Source of the DNA: Alteromonas gracilis
GTDB taxonomy: Bacteria; Pseudomonadota; Gammaproteobacteria; Enterobacterales; Alteromonadaceae
Assembly: GCF_002993325.1 (NCBI RefSeq)
Contig: NZ_PVNO01000023.1
Location: 1-64,000 of the forward strand
Reading direction: 5' to 3'
DNA length: 64,000 nucleotides
Part shown: positions 14,458 through 22,824 of the stretch, piece after piece
Numbering within the stretch: position 1 is the first letter of the stretch
How the letters are laid out: each line of letters starts with the position of its first letter
Notes under the pieces: generated by a model
Database searches by the model: none
What the model was told of the DNA's origin: nothing
The model's input: only the letters and a program-made list of their open reading frames with translations
Position numbers and translations under genes: made by a program

Positions 14458-15528
14458 CTAACCTTCTTCACTCTTTGTTTTTACCAAAGTTGCGAGCTGA
14501 GCTTCTGCGGTGGCTTTTTGGTGTTTAAGCTCATCCCTATTTTCACTGTCACTCTCGGCAATTTTTTCATCAATATCGGCTATCGTCTGCATCAGCGTTT
14601 CCTTACTTTTTTCTTTTTGCTCGGCCTCTTCGGCTTTGTCAAAAATAACGTCTTCAGGTGAGGCTTCTTCTTGTTTAGTGTGACTAGGAGATTTAGCAAT
14701 CATCTTCAAACCGTCAGGCTGAGGGCGTTGATTCATGAAGCTAGGAGAAACAATTTCAATATCGGCATTGTGCAAAGCGTCGAGTACGGCTTTGTGAAGC
14801 CTTGAACGCGCGCTTAGCAAACTCTTTACTTCGGTCAGCAGACCTGAAATACGATAGCTTACTGAAAAGTCGCCTAACCCAACTACTTGTACAAATGGCT
14901 CTAACAGCTGAGCATTTTCAGCTGCATGAAGTAAGTGCTTTTCAATAATGCTGTGATGAATATCGTAACCTAAACTGATGTCCACACTGACGATTGCACC
15001 TGATGCTCGGGTCACGGAAACGGGCGAATTCACCATCAGCGTATTGGCAAAGGCAATAAGCTCTCTGCTCTCAGTTTGAATTTCTACATCGAGTAAGCCC
15101 ATTTCGGAAACGCGACCACTGTAGCCTTCTACCTTTATAAAATCCCCCACCTTAAATGGGCGGTTTACGCGAAGTACGATCCCCGCCATTAAATTCCCCA
15201 CCATAGTGGTAGAAGAAAACGCAATTACACCTGATACAAGTACGCCGATAAGTGCAATAACCTGATTCCTAGTGCTCTCACTTACAGGGAGTGCCATTGC
15301 AATGACGACCGCACCAATGATAGTAAGTACCAACATTCCTACTTGACGAGGTAACTTCTGTTCACTGGTAAGGTGGCTCTGCTTAGCTAACAGAAGGTAA
15401 TGCAGTGCAATGAGCGTACTCAGAACCAAAGCAACAACGATGAGAAGTGGCACAAATGGGAACAAGGCACCTAGCACAGTATCGATTAGTGAGGTTTGCG
15501 CAGTGTCTAATGTGTTTTTTGATTCCAC
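14458..15528 (-). CDS. MscS-family mechanosensitive channel
   Basis: This 356-residue membrane protein has three to four N-terminal membrane segments and the MscS domain: a pore-lining helix with Gly/Ala (FSSTTMVGNLMAGIVL), then the beta domain NRPFKVGDFIKVEGYSGRVSEMGLLDVEIQTESRELIAFANTLMVNSPVSV. A C-terminal alpha-beta domain follows. It ends in a charged, coiled-coil-like tail of about 80 residues (KAEEAEQKEKSKET, NRDELKHQKATAEAQLATL) absent from E. coli MscS. The channel opens on osmotic downshock. It sits between namZ and the nagZ-like gene, on the minus strand and convergent with namZ, and may be co-transcribed with nothing else. Confidence 0.9.
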   Translation of the reverse strand: MESKNTLDTAQTSLIDTVLGALFPFVPLLIVVALVLSTLIALHYLLLAKQSHLTSEQKLPRQVGMLVLTIIGAVVIAMALPVSESTRNQVIALIGVLVSGVIAFSSTTMVGNLMAGIVLRVNRPFKVGDFIKVEGYSGRVSEMGLLDVEIQTESRELIAFANTLMVNSPVSVTRASGAIVSVDISLGYDIHHSIIEKHLLHAAENAQLLEPFVQVVGLGDFSVSYRISGLLTEVKSLLSARSRLHKAVLDALHNADIEIVSPSFMNQRPQPDGLKMIAKSPSHTKQEEASPEDVIFDKAEEAEQKEKSKETLMQTIADIDEKIAESDSENRDELKHQKATAEAQLATLVKTKSEEG

Positions 15529-15599
15529 AGTGTATCCTCTTAGATTCGCTCTTGTTTAACGGTTAAATGGGCATAAGCTTTCGCTTTTTATAATGACGC

Positions 15600-17573
15600 T
15601 TATTTCAGCGAAACAGGTGAACGTCCTTCAGCAAGTATGTTTCCAAGTAACACATCGGCCAGTGCGTTAAGGCTATAGCTAGTAACGTGCTTATCTTCCT
15701 TGGCACTTTCCGGTGTCATGCTCACTGTATAACTAAATGTAGCAATAGCAATGTCGGCTAACTCCTTCACGTCTTGCGCTTTATATGGCATACGCAGTGG
15801 GGCGAAGACCACGGTTTTATTCTGTGCTTTCGCAGCAACCATTATCTTTTTGCTAAAAGCCATCATTTCAGTTTCAGTTGCGCGTTGCTTTACATGCTCG
15901 GGCAAATCAAGACCACCAAGTTCGTAATTCGCATGAAGAGGACTAATATTGCCAACTACCAGCGCATCAGCTTGTTTTAGTAGGTTCATTGCTAATTGGG
16001 TGCTTGGTAACGCAGTTAATGGCAAACAGGCAAACTCTAGAGGCTTATCGCTGGCTTTGGAACGAGCGCGTGCAAGCGCTGCATCAAACGCTAAACATCT
16101 GGCTGCATCGGGCATAAGCGCGAGCCACCGGTTTGATGTTATCGGCAATTCATCCTCTCCATAAAGCACAGATACTGACGACCTAGAAAGCCCTTTCTCA
16201 ATTTGAATTCCTCTGTTTTTCAAACTGTTAGCATTATTCGTAGAAGCATTTTCTTTTGCTTCGTTAAGCCACCATGATATGGGCTTGGAAATAAAATTTT
16301 GCAGAGCAAAGCGTTGTTTTTCCTTAATAATTCTATTACGAGAAGCATTAAGGAAAGCGCTTTCCAGCATTCGTTTTGCCACGTTATCTAGAAGCAAGGC
16401 GAACTTTTCTATGTCGTCTTGGTTTCTTATAGTGAACGGCATTAGCGCTATGTCAGCACCTGCGTTGAATGCGCTAACTAACGCTTCTTCGTGGGAGAAA
16501 AACTGAGTAATGCCAGCCATATCTAACGCGTCAGTAACGATAAGACCTTGATACCTTAATTGCTTACGAAGCACGTCGGTTAGTATCTTTTTCGACAACG
16601 TTGCTGGAACAATTTGCGACTTACCATGCTTGTCAATAATTGTCGTATCGTCCAAAGATGGGTATTGAATGTGTGCACTCATTACCATTGCTGGAGGCGT
16701 TGCACTATTAATTATATTAGCAAATGGAAGGATATCGCCCGCCATTGCTTGCGCTTTGCTATGCGTTACTTGCGGCAGGCCGCTGTGGCTATCCACATGG
16801 GTATCACCATGGCCCGGAAAATGTTTGATAGCGCTCATGACTCCCGTACTTTGCATAGCACTAACAAATGCCTGCCCAAGTGCAGCTACCTGCTCTGGGT
16901 TTTCAGAAAAGCTGCGTACGTTTATAACCGGGTTCTTTGGCTCGCTATTCACATCAACCGACGGCGCAAAGTTGGTGTTAATTCCCAGCGGTAGAAGCGT
17001 TTGGCCAATATGCGATGCCACACTTTGCGCAAATGCACTGCCTCGTTGATGAAAGGTGGCACCAATGGCCATATTACCCGCAAACGGCGAAAGCATGTCT
17101 GAAGGCAACCTTGCGACTCTCCCCCCTTCTTGGTCGATAGCAATGAATAACGGCTGACGACCTGCTTTTACCATATGCTGCTGCATGGTGTAGTTGAGCG
17201 TAATTAACTGCTCGGTATTTTGGATATTCTCTGAAAACAAAATAACACCGCCGATGTTGTGCGTACTGAGCACATTTAGCAGTGACGGTGGAATTACCGT
17301 CATAGATGTACGGCACCGTGATGATGGCGTATTGTCTTCGCAGAAATAGCGAAAATCCAAAATGATCTTTTGCCCGAGCATGTTTTTTACAGCGCGAATG
17401 GTTTCATCATCAGCGCTGGGCTTAGGATTATTCGAAGCGTTAGCACTTACAGGTTGTGCGCTTGCGTTAGCATTAAAAAGGGCTGCACTTAATAAAATAA
17501 GCACGCCTGACAAGATAGCGCTACGGCCCATCAAAGAAGCACGTTTTTTACAAATAACTTGCTGGAATAACAA
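15600..17573 (-). CDS. nagZ: Exported GH3 beta-N-acetylglucosaminidase, NagZ type
   Basis: This 657-residue enzyme begins with a signal region (ILSGVLILLSAALFNANASA; the start may be the internal ATG before MGRSAIL) followed by a GH3 barrel. AIDQEGGRVARL, the NagZ-specific loop KHFPGHGDTHVDSH (acid/base His/Asp pair) and VTDALDMAGI (Asp nucleophile) are intact. A second domain of about 250 residues follows, unlike the single-domain 340-residue cytosolic NagZ of enterobacteria. It resembles the two-domain secreted NagZ (YbbD) of B. subtilis. It releases GlcNAc from wall fragments, exposing MurNAc for NamZ. The gene lies on the opposite strand to namZ and murQ, so it is not in the same operon, though nearby. 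Confidence 0.93.
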   Translation of the reverse strand: MLFQQVICKKRASLMGRSAILSGVLILLSAALFNANASAQPVSANASNNPKPSADDETIRAVKNMLGQKIILDFRYFCEDNTPSSRCRTSMTVIPPSLLNVLSTHNIGGVILFSENIQNTEQLITLNYTMQQHMVKAGRQPLFIAIDQEGGRVARLPSDMLSPFAGNMAIGATFHQRGSAFAQSVASHIGQTLLPLGINTNFAPSVDVNSEPKNPVINVRSFSENPEQVAALGQAFVSAMQSTGVMSAIKHFPGHGDTHVDSHSGLPQVTHSKAQAMAGDILPFANIINSATPPAMVMSAHIQYPSLDDTTIIDKHGKSQIVPATLSKKILTDVLRKQLRYQGLIVTDALDMAGITQFFSHEEALVSAFNAGADIALMPFTIRNQDDIEKFALLLDNVAKRMLESAFLNASRNRIIKEKQRFALQNFISKPISWWLNEAKENASTNNANSLKNRGIQIEKGLSRSSVSVLYGEDELPITSNRWLALMPDAARCLAFDAALARARSKASDKPLEFACLPLTALPSTQLAMNLLKQADALVVGNISPLHANYELGGLDLPEHVKQRATETEMMAFSKKIMVAAKAQNKTVVFAPLRMPYKAQDVKELADIAIATFSYTVSMTPESAKEDKHVTSYSLNALADVLLGNILAEGRSPVSLK

Positions 17574-17757
17574 TGTTTATCTAATCCTTGGTAACACGAA
17601 GCACAATACGGTACGCTAGCATAAATGAGAGAAGCATGTTCGCCAACTTTGAACTGCAATCACACATTCTCTTACGCAAATAGACATACCTATAGGGCAA
17701 GTAGAGCGTAGTGACTTATCAAAGCTCAACTAGCCCTAGGCACACATAAATTTAAGT

Positions 17758-19146
17758 TTGGAAAGAAGTATGGATTGGATGTCAGTCATCCCCCCTCTTG
17801 TGGCGATTGCCGTCGTTTTTTGGAAAAAAGAAGTCATACTCGCATTAGCGCTGGCTGTTCTGTGCGCGGAAGCGTTGATTCTAGTCAATGCTGATATCGC
17901 TACAAGCTATATGGCGCCTATTAATGCCATAGAGCGCGTGGTTGATACCGCCGCTAGCCCAGGCAATACAAGGGTGCTGATTTTTTCAGTATTGGTTGGT
18001 GCATTGCTCGCATTTATACGTGACTCTGGCGGCGTAACGGCAACGGTTAACTTTCTTGTTAACAAGGGAGTAGCGAAAAGCCGCAGGCAAGTGGGTAGTT
18101 TGACTATGTTCACCGGTATCGCTGTATTCATTGAATCAAACTTAAGTGTGCTCACTGCCGGCATATTCGCCCGAGGTCTGTTTGATCGCTTCGGCATGAG
18201 CCGCGCGCGCTTAGCTTACATAATTGATTCCACCAGCGCGCCCGTTTGTATTTTGATTTTATTGAACGGCTGGGGGGCATTTATACTCAGCCTGCTAGAT
18301 GCCTACGAGCTACCTGCTTCGTCGGCATCCATTTTATGGGGCAGCGTGTTTTTCAACTTTTACGCTATCTTCACCTTACTTATTGTGGCTTACACAATTT
18401 CCGCTGACAAAGTGCACGGCCCAATGGCTGAAGAAGAAAAAGCGCTCACGCATGTAGAGGTTAACCAAACGACTGAACCGGCCACCAAGGCACGTTTTAT
18501 GTTGGTACCACTGATAATAATGGTATTAAGCATGGTTGGCTTCATGTTCTGGACAGGTAATGGCGTATTGTCTGAAGGTAGCGGTAGCAAGTCTGTACTT
18601 TACGCTACGGCTCTAGCCACTGCCATCGCCTATGGCCTGCTCTTAATCCACAAACGTTTTACCCATAAGGAAGCGGTAGAAATTGGTTTTAAAGGGATGG
18701 GTGAACTACTTCCTCTAGTGACCATAGTGTTACTGTCGTTAACTTTGGGCAATAGCCTTAAGGTACTTGGAACAGGTGTGTTTGTTGCGGGCATAGTAGG
18801 AGAGTACCTTCCTTTAGTGCTCATTGTTCCCATGCTATTTATTGCCGGGGCGATCATGTCGTTCACCACAGGCACGTCGTGGGGCACCTTCGCCATCCTT
18901 ATACCCATTGGGGTACCGCTGATTCAAAGTTTAGGGTTACCCCCGTCACTGGTTATTGGCGCTATTTTGGGGGGCGGCATATTTGGCGATCACTGTTCAC
19001 CTATTTCCGACACAACGGCTGTATCGTCGCTGGCAGCAGGTACTGACGTATTAACTCACGTTAAAACTCAGTTCCCTTACGCTCTATTTGCGGGCGCACT
19101 TACACTTATCGCCTATTTTATCGCGAGTTTAGTGATGCTTGGCTAA
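17758..19146 (+). CDS. NhaC-family antiporter
   Basis: This 462-residue polytopic protein has around 11 membrane helices and the NhaC superfamily signature GDHCSPISDTT near residue 410, plus GTSWGTFAILIPIG at about 370. It belongs to the Na+/H+ antiporter NhaC family, whose members also include malate-lactate and amino-acid exchangers. The closest relatives are often annotated simply as Na+/H+ antiporters. It is 60 bp upstream of gamma-glutamyltransferase on the same strand. That arrangement suggests it exports or takes up a gamma-glutamyl hydrolysis product, or glutamate, with Na+; this is inference. Confidence 0.85.
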   Translation: MERSMDWMSVIPPLVAIAVVFWKKEVILALALAVLCAEALILVNADIATSYMAPINAIERVVDTAASPGNTRVLIFSVLVGALLAFIRDSGGVTATVNFLVNKGVAKSRRQVGSLTMFTGIAVFIESNLSVLTAGIFARGLFDRFGMSRARLAYIIDSTSAPVCILILLNGWGAFILSLLDAYELPASSASILWGSVFFNFYAIFTLLIVAYTISADKVHGPMAEEEKALTHVEVNQTTEPATKARFMLVPLIIMVLSMVGFMFWTGNGVLSEGSGSKSVLYATALATAIAYGLLLIHKRFTHKEAVEIGFKGMGELLPLVTIVLLSLTLGNSLKVLGTGVFVAGIVGEYLPLVLIVPMLFIAGAIMSFTTGTSWGTFAILIPIGVPLIQSLGLPPSLVIGAILGGGIFGDHCSPISDTTAVSSLAAGTDVLTHVKTQFPYALFAGALTLIAYFIASLVMLG

Positions 19147-19238
19147 TCCAGAAAGCATAGACATAGTGATAGCGTCGATTAACTGCTAAATATTACCAGT
19201 AAAAAATGAGTCGCAAATTTTCAGCAAGGAGTTCTTAC

Positions 19239-20936
19239 ATGATAAAACGGATAATGATCTTAGCGGTTATTTCTGTAGTGGTGGCCTGTTCCCACGCACC
19301 AAATAACACAGTAGATAACACGAACAGCACCACTGTTGGCATAAGCCAGCAGGCCGTTGCCATGCCTGACAGCTATAGCGCCGATGCCGCAATGCAGGTA
19401 CTCCAAGAAGGTGGTAATGCCATTGACGCTGCTATCACAGCACAGTTTGTTTTAGCCGTGACACTGCCAGAGGCGGGCAATGTAGGCGGTGGTGGCTTTA
19501 TGACAATAAAGTTTGAAGATAGCACCGACTTTCTAGATTACCGCGAAATGGCGCCTGAAAATGCCCATCGCGATATGTATCTTGACGAGCAAGGTAATGT
19601 AAAACCTTACGAATCCTTGTTTGGGGCTAAAGCGTCTGGCATTCCCGGTACCGTAGCAGGCATGTGGGCAGCGCATAAAAAATACGGCACATTGGATTGG
19701 GAGCGCCTTCTCGCGCCCGCAGTAGATTTAGCCGAACAAGGTTTTGTGGTTCACGAAAAACTGGCTAATAACATTGCTCACTATATTGAACGCGCCGAAG
19801 AAGAAGGTATCAATAATAACTTCAGCGAGTATTTTGCACGCGCTAAAGCCGGCACTACTTTCAAACAGCCGGAGCTAGCGAAGACGCTTAAAGCCATTCA
19901 GCAACAGGGAAAGGATGGCTTTTACAAAGGCGATGTAGCAAAGCACATTGTTGATTTTATGCAGCAAAATGGCGGCCTTATTACCTATGAAGATTTACTG
20001 GCTTACAAAGCAGCATGGCGCAAACCTCTTCATTTAAACTGGCAAGGTTATGAGCTGGTGACCGCACCTCCTCCAAGTTCTGGCGGTGTTGCCGTAGCCC
20101 AGTGGATTGGCATGCTAGAAGCCTATGACGCCACCCACGATTTGCCAGCGCAAAACAGCACTGAATACATTCACGTGATGTCAGAAATTGGTAAGCGCGT
20201 GTTTGCCGATCGCGCTGAATATATGGGCGATCCTGATTTTGTTAGTGTTCCAGTAAAAGCGCTCACAGACGCTAACTATATTACTGAGCGCGCAGCTGAT
20301 ATTCAGCCTACCAGCATTTCGGATACCCCAAGCATTAAGCCTGGCTTGAAAGAAAGCGAAGATACAACACACTTCTCCATAATGGACAGATGGGGTAATG
20401 CCGTTGCGAATACAACGACCATCAACCTTACTTTTGGTAGTGGTGTTGTAGTGACTGGCGCTGGCTTTTTATTGAATGATGAAATGGACGATTTTAGTGC
20501 TAAGCCTGGTGTGCCTAACTTCTTTGGCGCTGTAGGTGGTGAAGCAAATGCTATTGAACCTTACAAGCGCATGCTGTCTTCTATGACACCAACGCTTGTT
20601 ACTAAAGACGACCAAGTGGTTCTGGTAACGGGCTCTCCGGGCGGCACCACCATCATTTCTTCAGTAGCTCAGTCGCTACTTAATGCCCTGCTTTACGATA
20701 TGAGCGCCGAAGAAGCCGTGAACTCACCACGCTTTCATCACCAGCTATTGCCCAAAGACACTATTCGTATGCACGACGGGTTTACAGAGGCAACGGTGAA
20801 TGAGCTAAAAGCAATAGGCTATACCATAGATAACCGTCGCTTTGGTGATGTGCATTTAATTAAGCGCACTAAAGAGGGCGTAGAAGCCGCATCTGAAAAA
20901 AGCGGACGAGGTAAGAGCCTGATTCAGCCATATTAG
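19239..20936 (+). CDS. ggt: Gamma-glutamyltransferase, lipoprotein type
   Basis: This enzyme hydrolyses or transfers gamma-glutamyl groups (glutathione, gamma-glutamyl peptides). The precursor self-cleaves at the Thr of EDTTHFSIMDRWGNAVANTT, giving a large subunit and a small subunit with the catalytic Thr. Also conserved are GGGGFM, NDEMDDFSAKPG and TGSPGGTTIISSV. I choose ATG 19239 because AAGGAG lies eight bases upstream and the product starts with a lipoprotein signal (VISVVVACSH, Cys near 18). An upstream ATG at 19206 would add 11 residues. The lipidated form contrasts with the soluble periplasmic GGT of E. coli. It follows the NhaC-type gene directly and is probably co-transcribed. Confidence 0.95.
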   Translation: MIKRIMILAVISVVVACSHAPNNTVDNTNSTTVGISQQAVAMPDSYSADAAMQVLQEGGNAIDAAITAQFVLAVTLPEAGNVGGGGFMTIKFEDSTDFLDYREMAPENAHRDMYLDEQGNVKPYESLFGAKASGIPGTVAGMWAAHKKYGTLDWERLLAPAVDLAEQGFVVHEKLANNIAHYIERAEEEGINNNFSEYFARAKAGTTFKQPELAKTLKAIQQQGKDGFYKGDVAKHIVDFMQQNGGLITYEDLLAYKAAWRKPLHLNWQGYELVTAPPPSSGGVAVAQWIGMLEAYDATHDLPAQNSTEYIHVMSEIGKRVFADRAEYMGDPDFVSVPVKALTDANYITERAADIQPTSISDTPSIKPGLKESEDTTHFSIMDRWGNAVANTTTINLTFGSGVVVTGAGFLLNDEMDDFSAKPGVPNFFGAVGGEANAIEPYKRMLSSMTPTLVTKDDQVVLVTGSPGGTTIISSVAQSLLNALLYDMSAEEAVNSPRFHHQLLPKDTIRMHDGFTEATVNELKAIGYTIDNRRFGDVHLIKRTKEGVEAASEKSGRGKSLIQPY

Positions 20937-20987
20937 TGCAACCGTATTAGCACCGCTATATTAATTCGAGTCTTAATAGCTGGGCAG

Positions 20988-21024
20988 TTTTAGCTGAGAC
21001 TTTTAGCTGAGACTTTTAGCTGAG
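20988..21024. repeat. Short tandem repeat, 13-bp unit
   Basis: The unit TTTTAGCTGAGAC occurs twice in full and once as its first 11 bases, between the convergent ggt and NYN genes. It contains AGCT and could slip during replication. No function is apparent. Confidence 0.85.
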
Positions 21025-21077
21025 CTATAGGGGCTCAGCGTTATTAGCCTCGTCTTAAACAAAGTGGTAGCTGAAGA

Positions 21078-21554
21078 CTAGAGCAAGAGCGTGGTGTCGA
21101 TAGGCACGTACTTAGACGCCACTTTTTGAATACTTTCTGCGGTTAAACCGGGAACACCGTAAACCGTTACGGTTTTCCCTTTTCCTTTGAGCGCGTTTAC
21201 CAAGATATCGAAATCGCCGTCGCCCGACACCAGAATGACCTCATCAACATCGTCGGCGTGTTCTAGCGCATCTACCGTAATCCCCACATCCCAATCGCCT
21301 TTAGCTGAACCGTCAGCACGTTGAATGAAAGGCTTTAACTTTACTTCAAACCCAATAGCACGAAGAATATTTTGAAATTCACGCTGCTTGCTGTCACCTC
21401 TGTCAATGGCGTACGCGAAGGCATGTGTTATGTCTAAGTTGTAGCTAAGTTCACGCCAAAACTGGTTGTAATTAAAGTTGCGTTTATGCGCCTGACGACA
21501 TGTGTAATATACGTTTTGTACATCTACTAGCACTAATGCTTTATTCAAAACCAC
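21078..21554 (-). CDS. NYN-domain (LabA/DUF88) protein
   Basis: This 158-residue protein is almost entirely an NYN domain, a PIN-like nuclease fold. It begins KALVLVDVQNVYYTCRQ (first Asp-containing strand), continues KGDWDVGITVDALEHADDVDEVILVSGDGDFDILVNALKGKGKTVTVYG, and ends with the GLTAESIQKVASKYVPID tail. The conserved acidic residues of the metal site (D in DVQN, D in DWDVGITVDA, DGDFD) are present, so it may act on RNA; no partner is evident. LabA-like relatives occur widely in bacteria. It stands alone between the GGT and PepSY genes. Confidence 0.9.
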   Translation of the reverse strand: MVLNKALVLVDVQNVYYTCRQAHKRNFNYNQFWRELSYNLDITHAFAYAIDRGDSKQREFQNILRAIGFEVKLKPFIQRADGSAKGDWDVGITVDALEHADDVDEVILVSGDGDFDILVNALKGKGKTVTVYGVPGLTAESIQKVASKYVPIDTTLLL

Positions 21555-21621
21555 TCTCTTTATTAATTTACTCGGTTAGTAATTTCTGATGTTATAGCCT
21601 TTTGATCATAAAACCAAAAAC

Positions 21622-22344
21622 GTGATGATGAAATTTATGCGCAAGGCGCACAACTACCTGGGTTTAATTCTATTTGTTCAAATAGGTCTATGGTTTTTAA
21701 GCGGCTTGGTAATGGCCTGGTTACCTATCGATGAGGTAAGGGGCAACCACTTAAAACACGCCGTCACCACGTCGTGGCACAATGCTACGGTTACCCCCTC
21801 TGACATTTTGCGCCACCACAGTAGCGCTGCAGTTCTTTCACTCACTCATCGTATAAATGAAGTAGGCCATGCTTCCCCAGATACGCTCGATGCTATTCCT
21901 GTTTATCATGTCGTGGATGACAACACTGCCTACCGCTACAGCGCGTTAACGGGTGAACCTTTACAAACCATGCGAGAGAGTGCTATTCGCGAAGCGGCAA
22001 AAGAGCAATATACGGGTACTGCCGATATTGGTGAAATGCAGCTATTGAGCGTGTTGCCTCAAGAGGTACAGAATTTGTCAGCCCCGTTATGGCAGGTGAG
22101 CTTTAACGACGACCTTAATTCGCGGTTTTATATCGACCCAAACACAGGCAGCGTTCTACGAGTACGTACCGACACATGGCGTCTGTTTGATTTCATGTGG
22201 ATGCTGCACATTATGGACTATAACGACAGAAGTAACTTCAATACGCCGTGGTTAATTGCTTTTTCGGGCTGCGCCTTTTTGTTCACGCTTACAGGCGTTG
22301 CGCTTTTGTATAAACGCTTCAAACCGAAACGGAAAAACCGCTAG
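21622..22344 (+). CDS. PepSY-domain membrane protein
   Basis: This 240-residue protein has an N-terminal membrane helix (HNYLGLILFVQIGLWFLSGLVMAW), a periplasmic segment of about 170 residues and a C-terminal membrane helix (WLIAFSGCAFLFTLTGVALLYK) followed by basic residues. The terminal helices and the 'MWMLHIMDY..R..FN' motif match PepSY-associated TM proteins, which often accompany siderophore or metal reductases. The middle has the PepSY-like 'FYIDPNTGSVLRV' strand pair. An iron-reduction or inner-membrane redox role is possible, but no neighbouring TonB receptor supports it. The start uses the first of two adjacent ATG codons. Confidence 0.85.
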   Translation: MMMKFMRKAHNYLGLILFVQIGLWFLSGLVMAWLPIDEVRGNHLKHAVTTSWHNATVTPSDILRHHSSAAVLSLTHRINEVGHASPDTLDAIPVYHVVDDNTAYRYSALTGEPLQTMRESAIREAAKEQYTGTADIGEMQLLSVLPQEVQNLSAPLWQVSFNDDLNSRFYIDPNTGSVLRVRTDTWRLFDFMWMLHIMDYNDRSNFNTPWLIAFSGCAFLFTLTGVALLYKRFKPKRKNR

Positions 22345-22393
22345 CCTAGAATTTGTTGACCTTTGATGTAAAGCAGAGATCAACAAACACTAA

Positions 22394-22813
22394 TTATTGC
22401 TTAGCAAAAAGCTGAGAAATATCTGCGAACGCTTTGAACTCCAATGCGTTACCGAAAGGGTCTTTGAAAAACATGGTAGCTTGTTCGCCCGGTTTTCCTT
22501 TAAAGCGAATGTAAGGTGCGATAACAAATTCAATATTGGCAGCTTCTAGCTTGCTTGCCAGAGCTTGCCAATCGTTCATGGTTAACACAACGCCAAAATG
22601 CGGTACTGGCACAGCATGATTGTCTACCCCGTTGTAAGCAGGCGGCGAAGGCATAGCCTCTACGCAGTGCGTTACTAACTGGTGGCCGAAAAAATTCCAG
22701 TCTATCCACTGGGTGTCACTGCGGCCCTTTTCACAACCCAACAATTCACCGTAGAACGCTTCGGCGTCGGTTAAATTAGTGACCGGTATGGCAAGGTGAA
22801 AAGGTTGAACCAT
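22394..22813 (-). CDS. VOC-superfamily dioxygenase/glyoxalase-like protein
   Basis: This 139-residue protein has the paired VOC modules. The first is PFHLAIPVTNLTDAEAFYGELLGCEKGRSD, with His at residue 5 as a possible metal ligand. The second contains VPHFGVVLTMNDWQALASKLEAANIEF and ends in FFKDPFGNALEFKAF, with a Glu in the usual last ligand position. The His/His/Glu set looks intact, in contrast to the VOC gene at 8.3 kb, so it may bind metal. The substrate is unknown. It lies 11 bp from the aldehyde dehydrogenase gene upstream, suggesting a two-gene unit. Confidence 0.88.
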   Translation of the reverse strand: MVQPFHLAIPVTNLTDAEAFYGELLGCEKGRSDTQWIDWNFFGHQLVTHCVEAMPSPPAYNGVDNHAVPVPHFGVVLTMNDWQALASKLEAANIEFVIAPYIRFKGKPGEQATMFFKDPFGNALEFKAFADISQLFAKQ

Positions 22814-22824
22814 GAAAACTCCTG

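Noticed and set aside
16614..17316. Several overlapping frames inside the nagZ-like gene
   Set aside because: They lack family motifs and follow the codon structure of the minus-strand GH3 gene.
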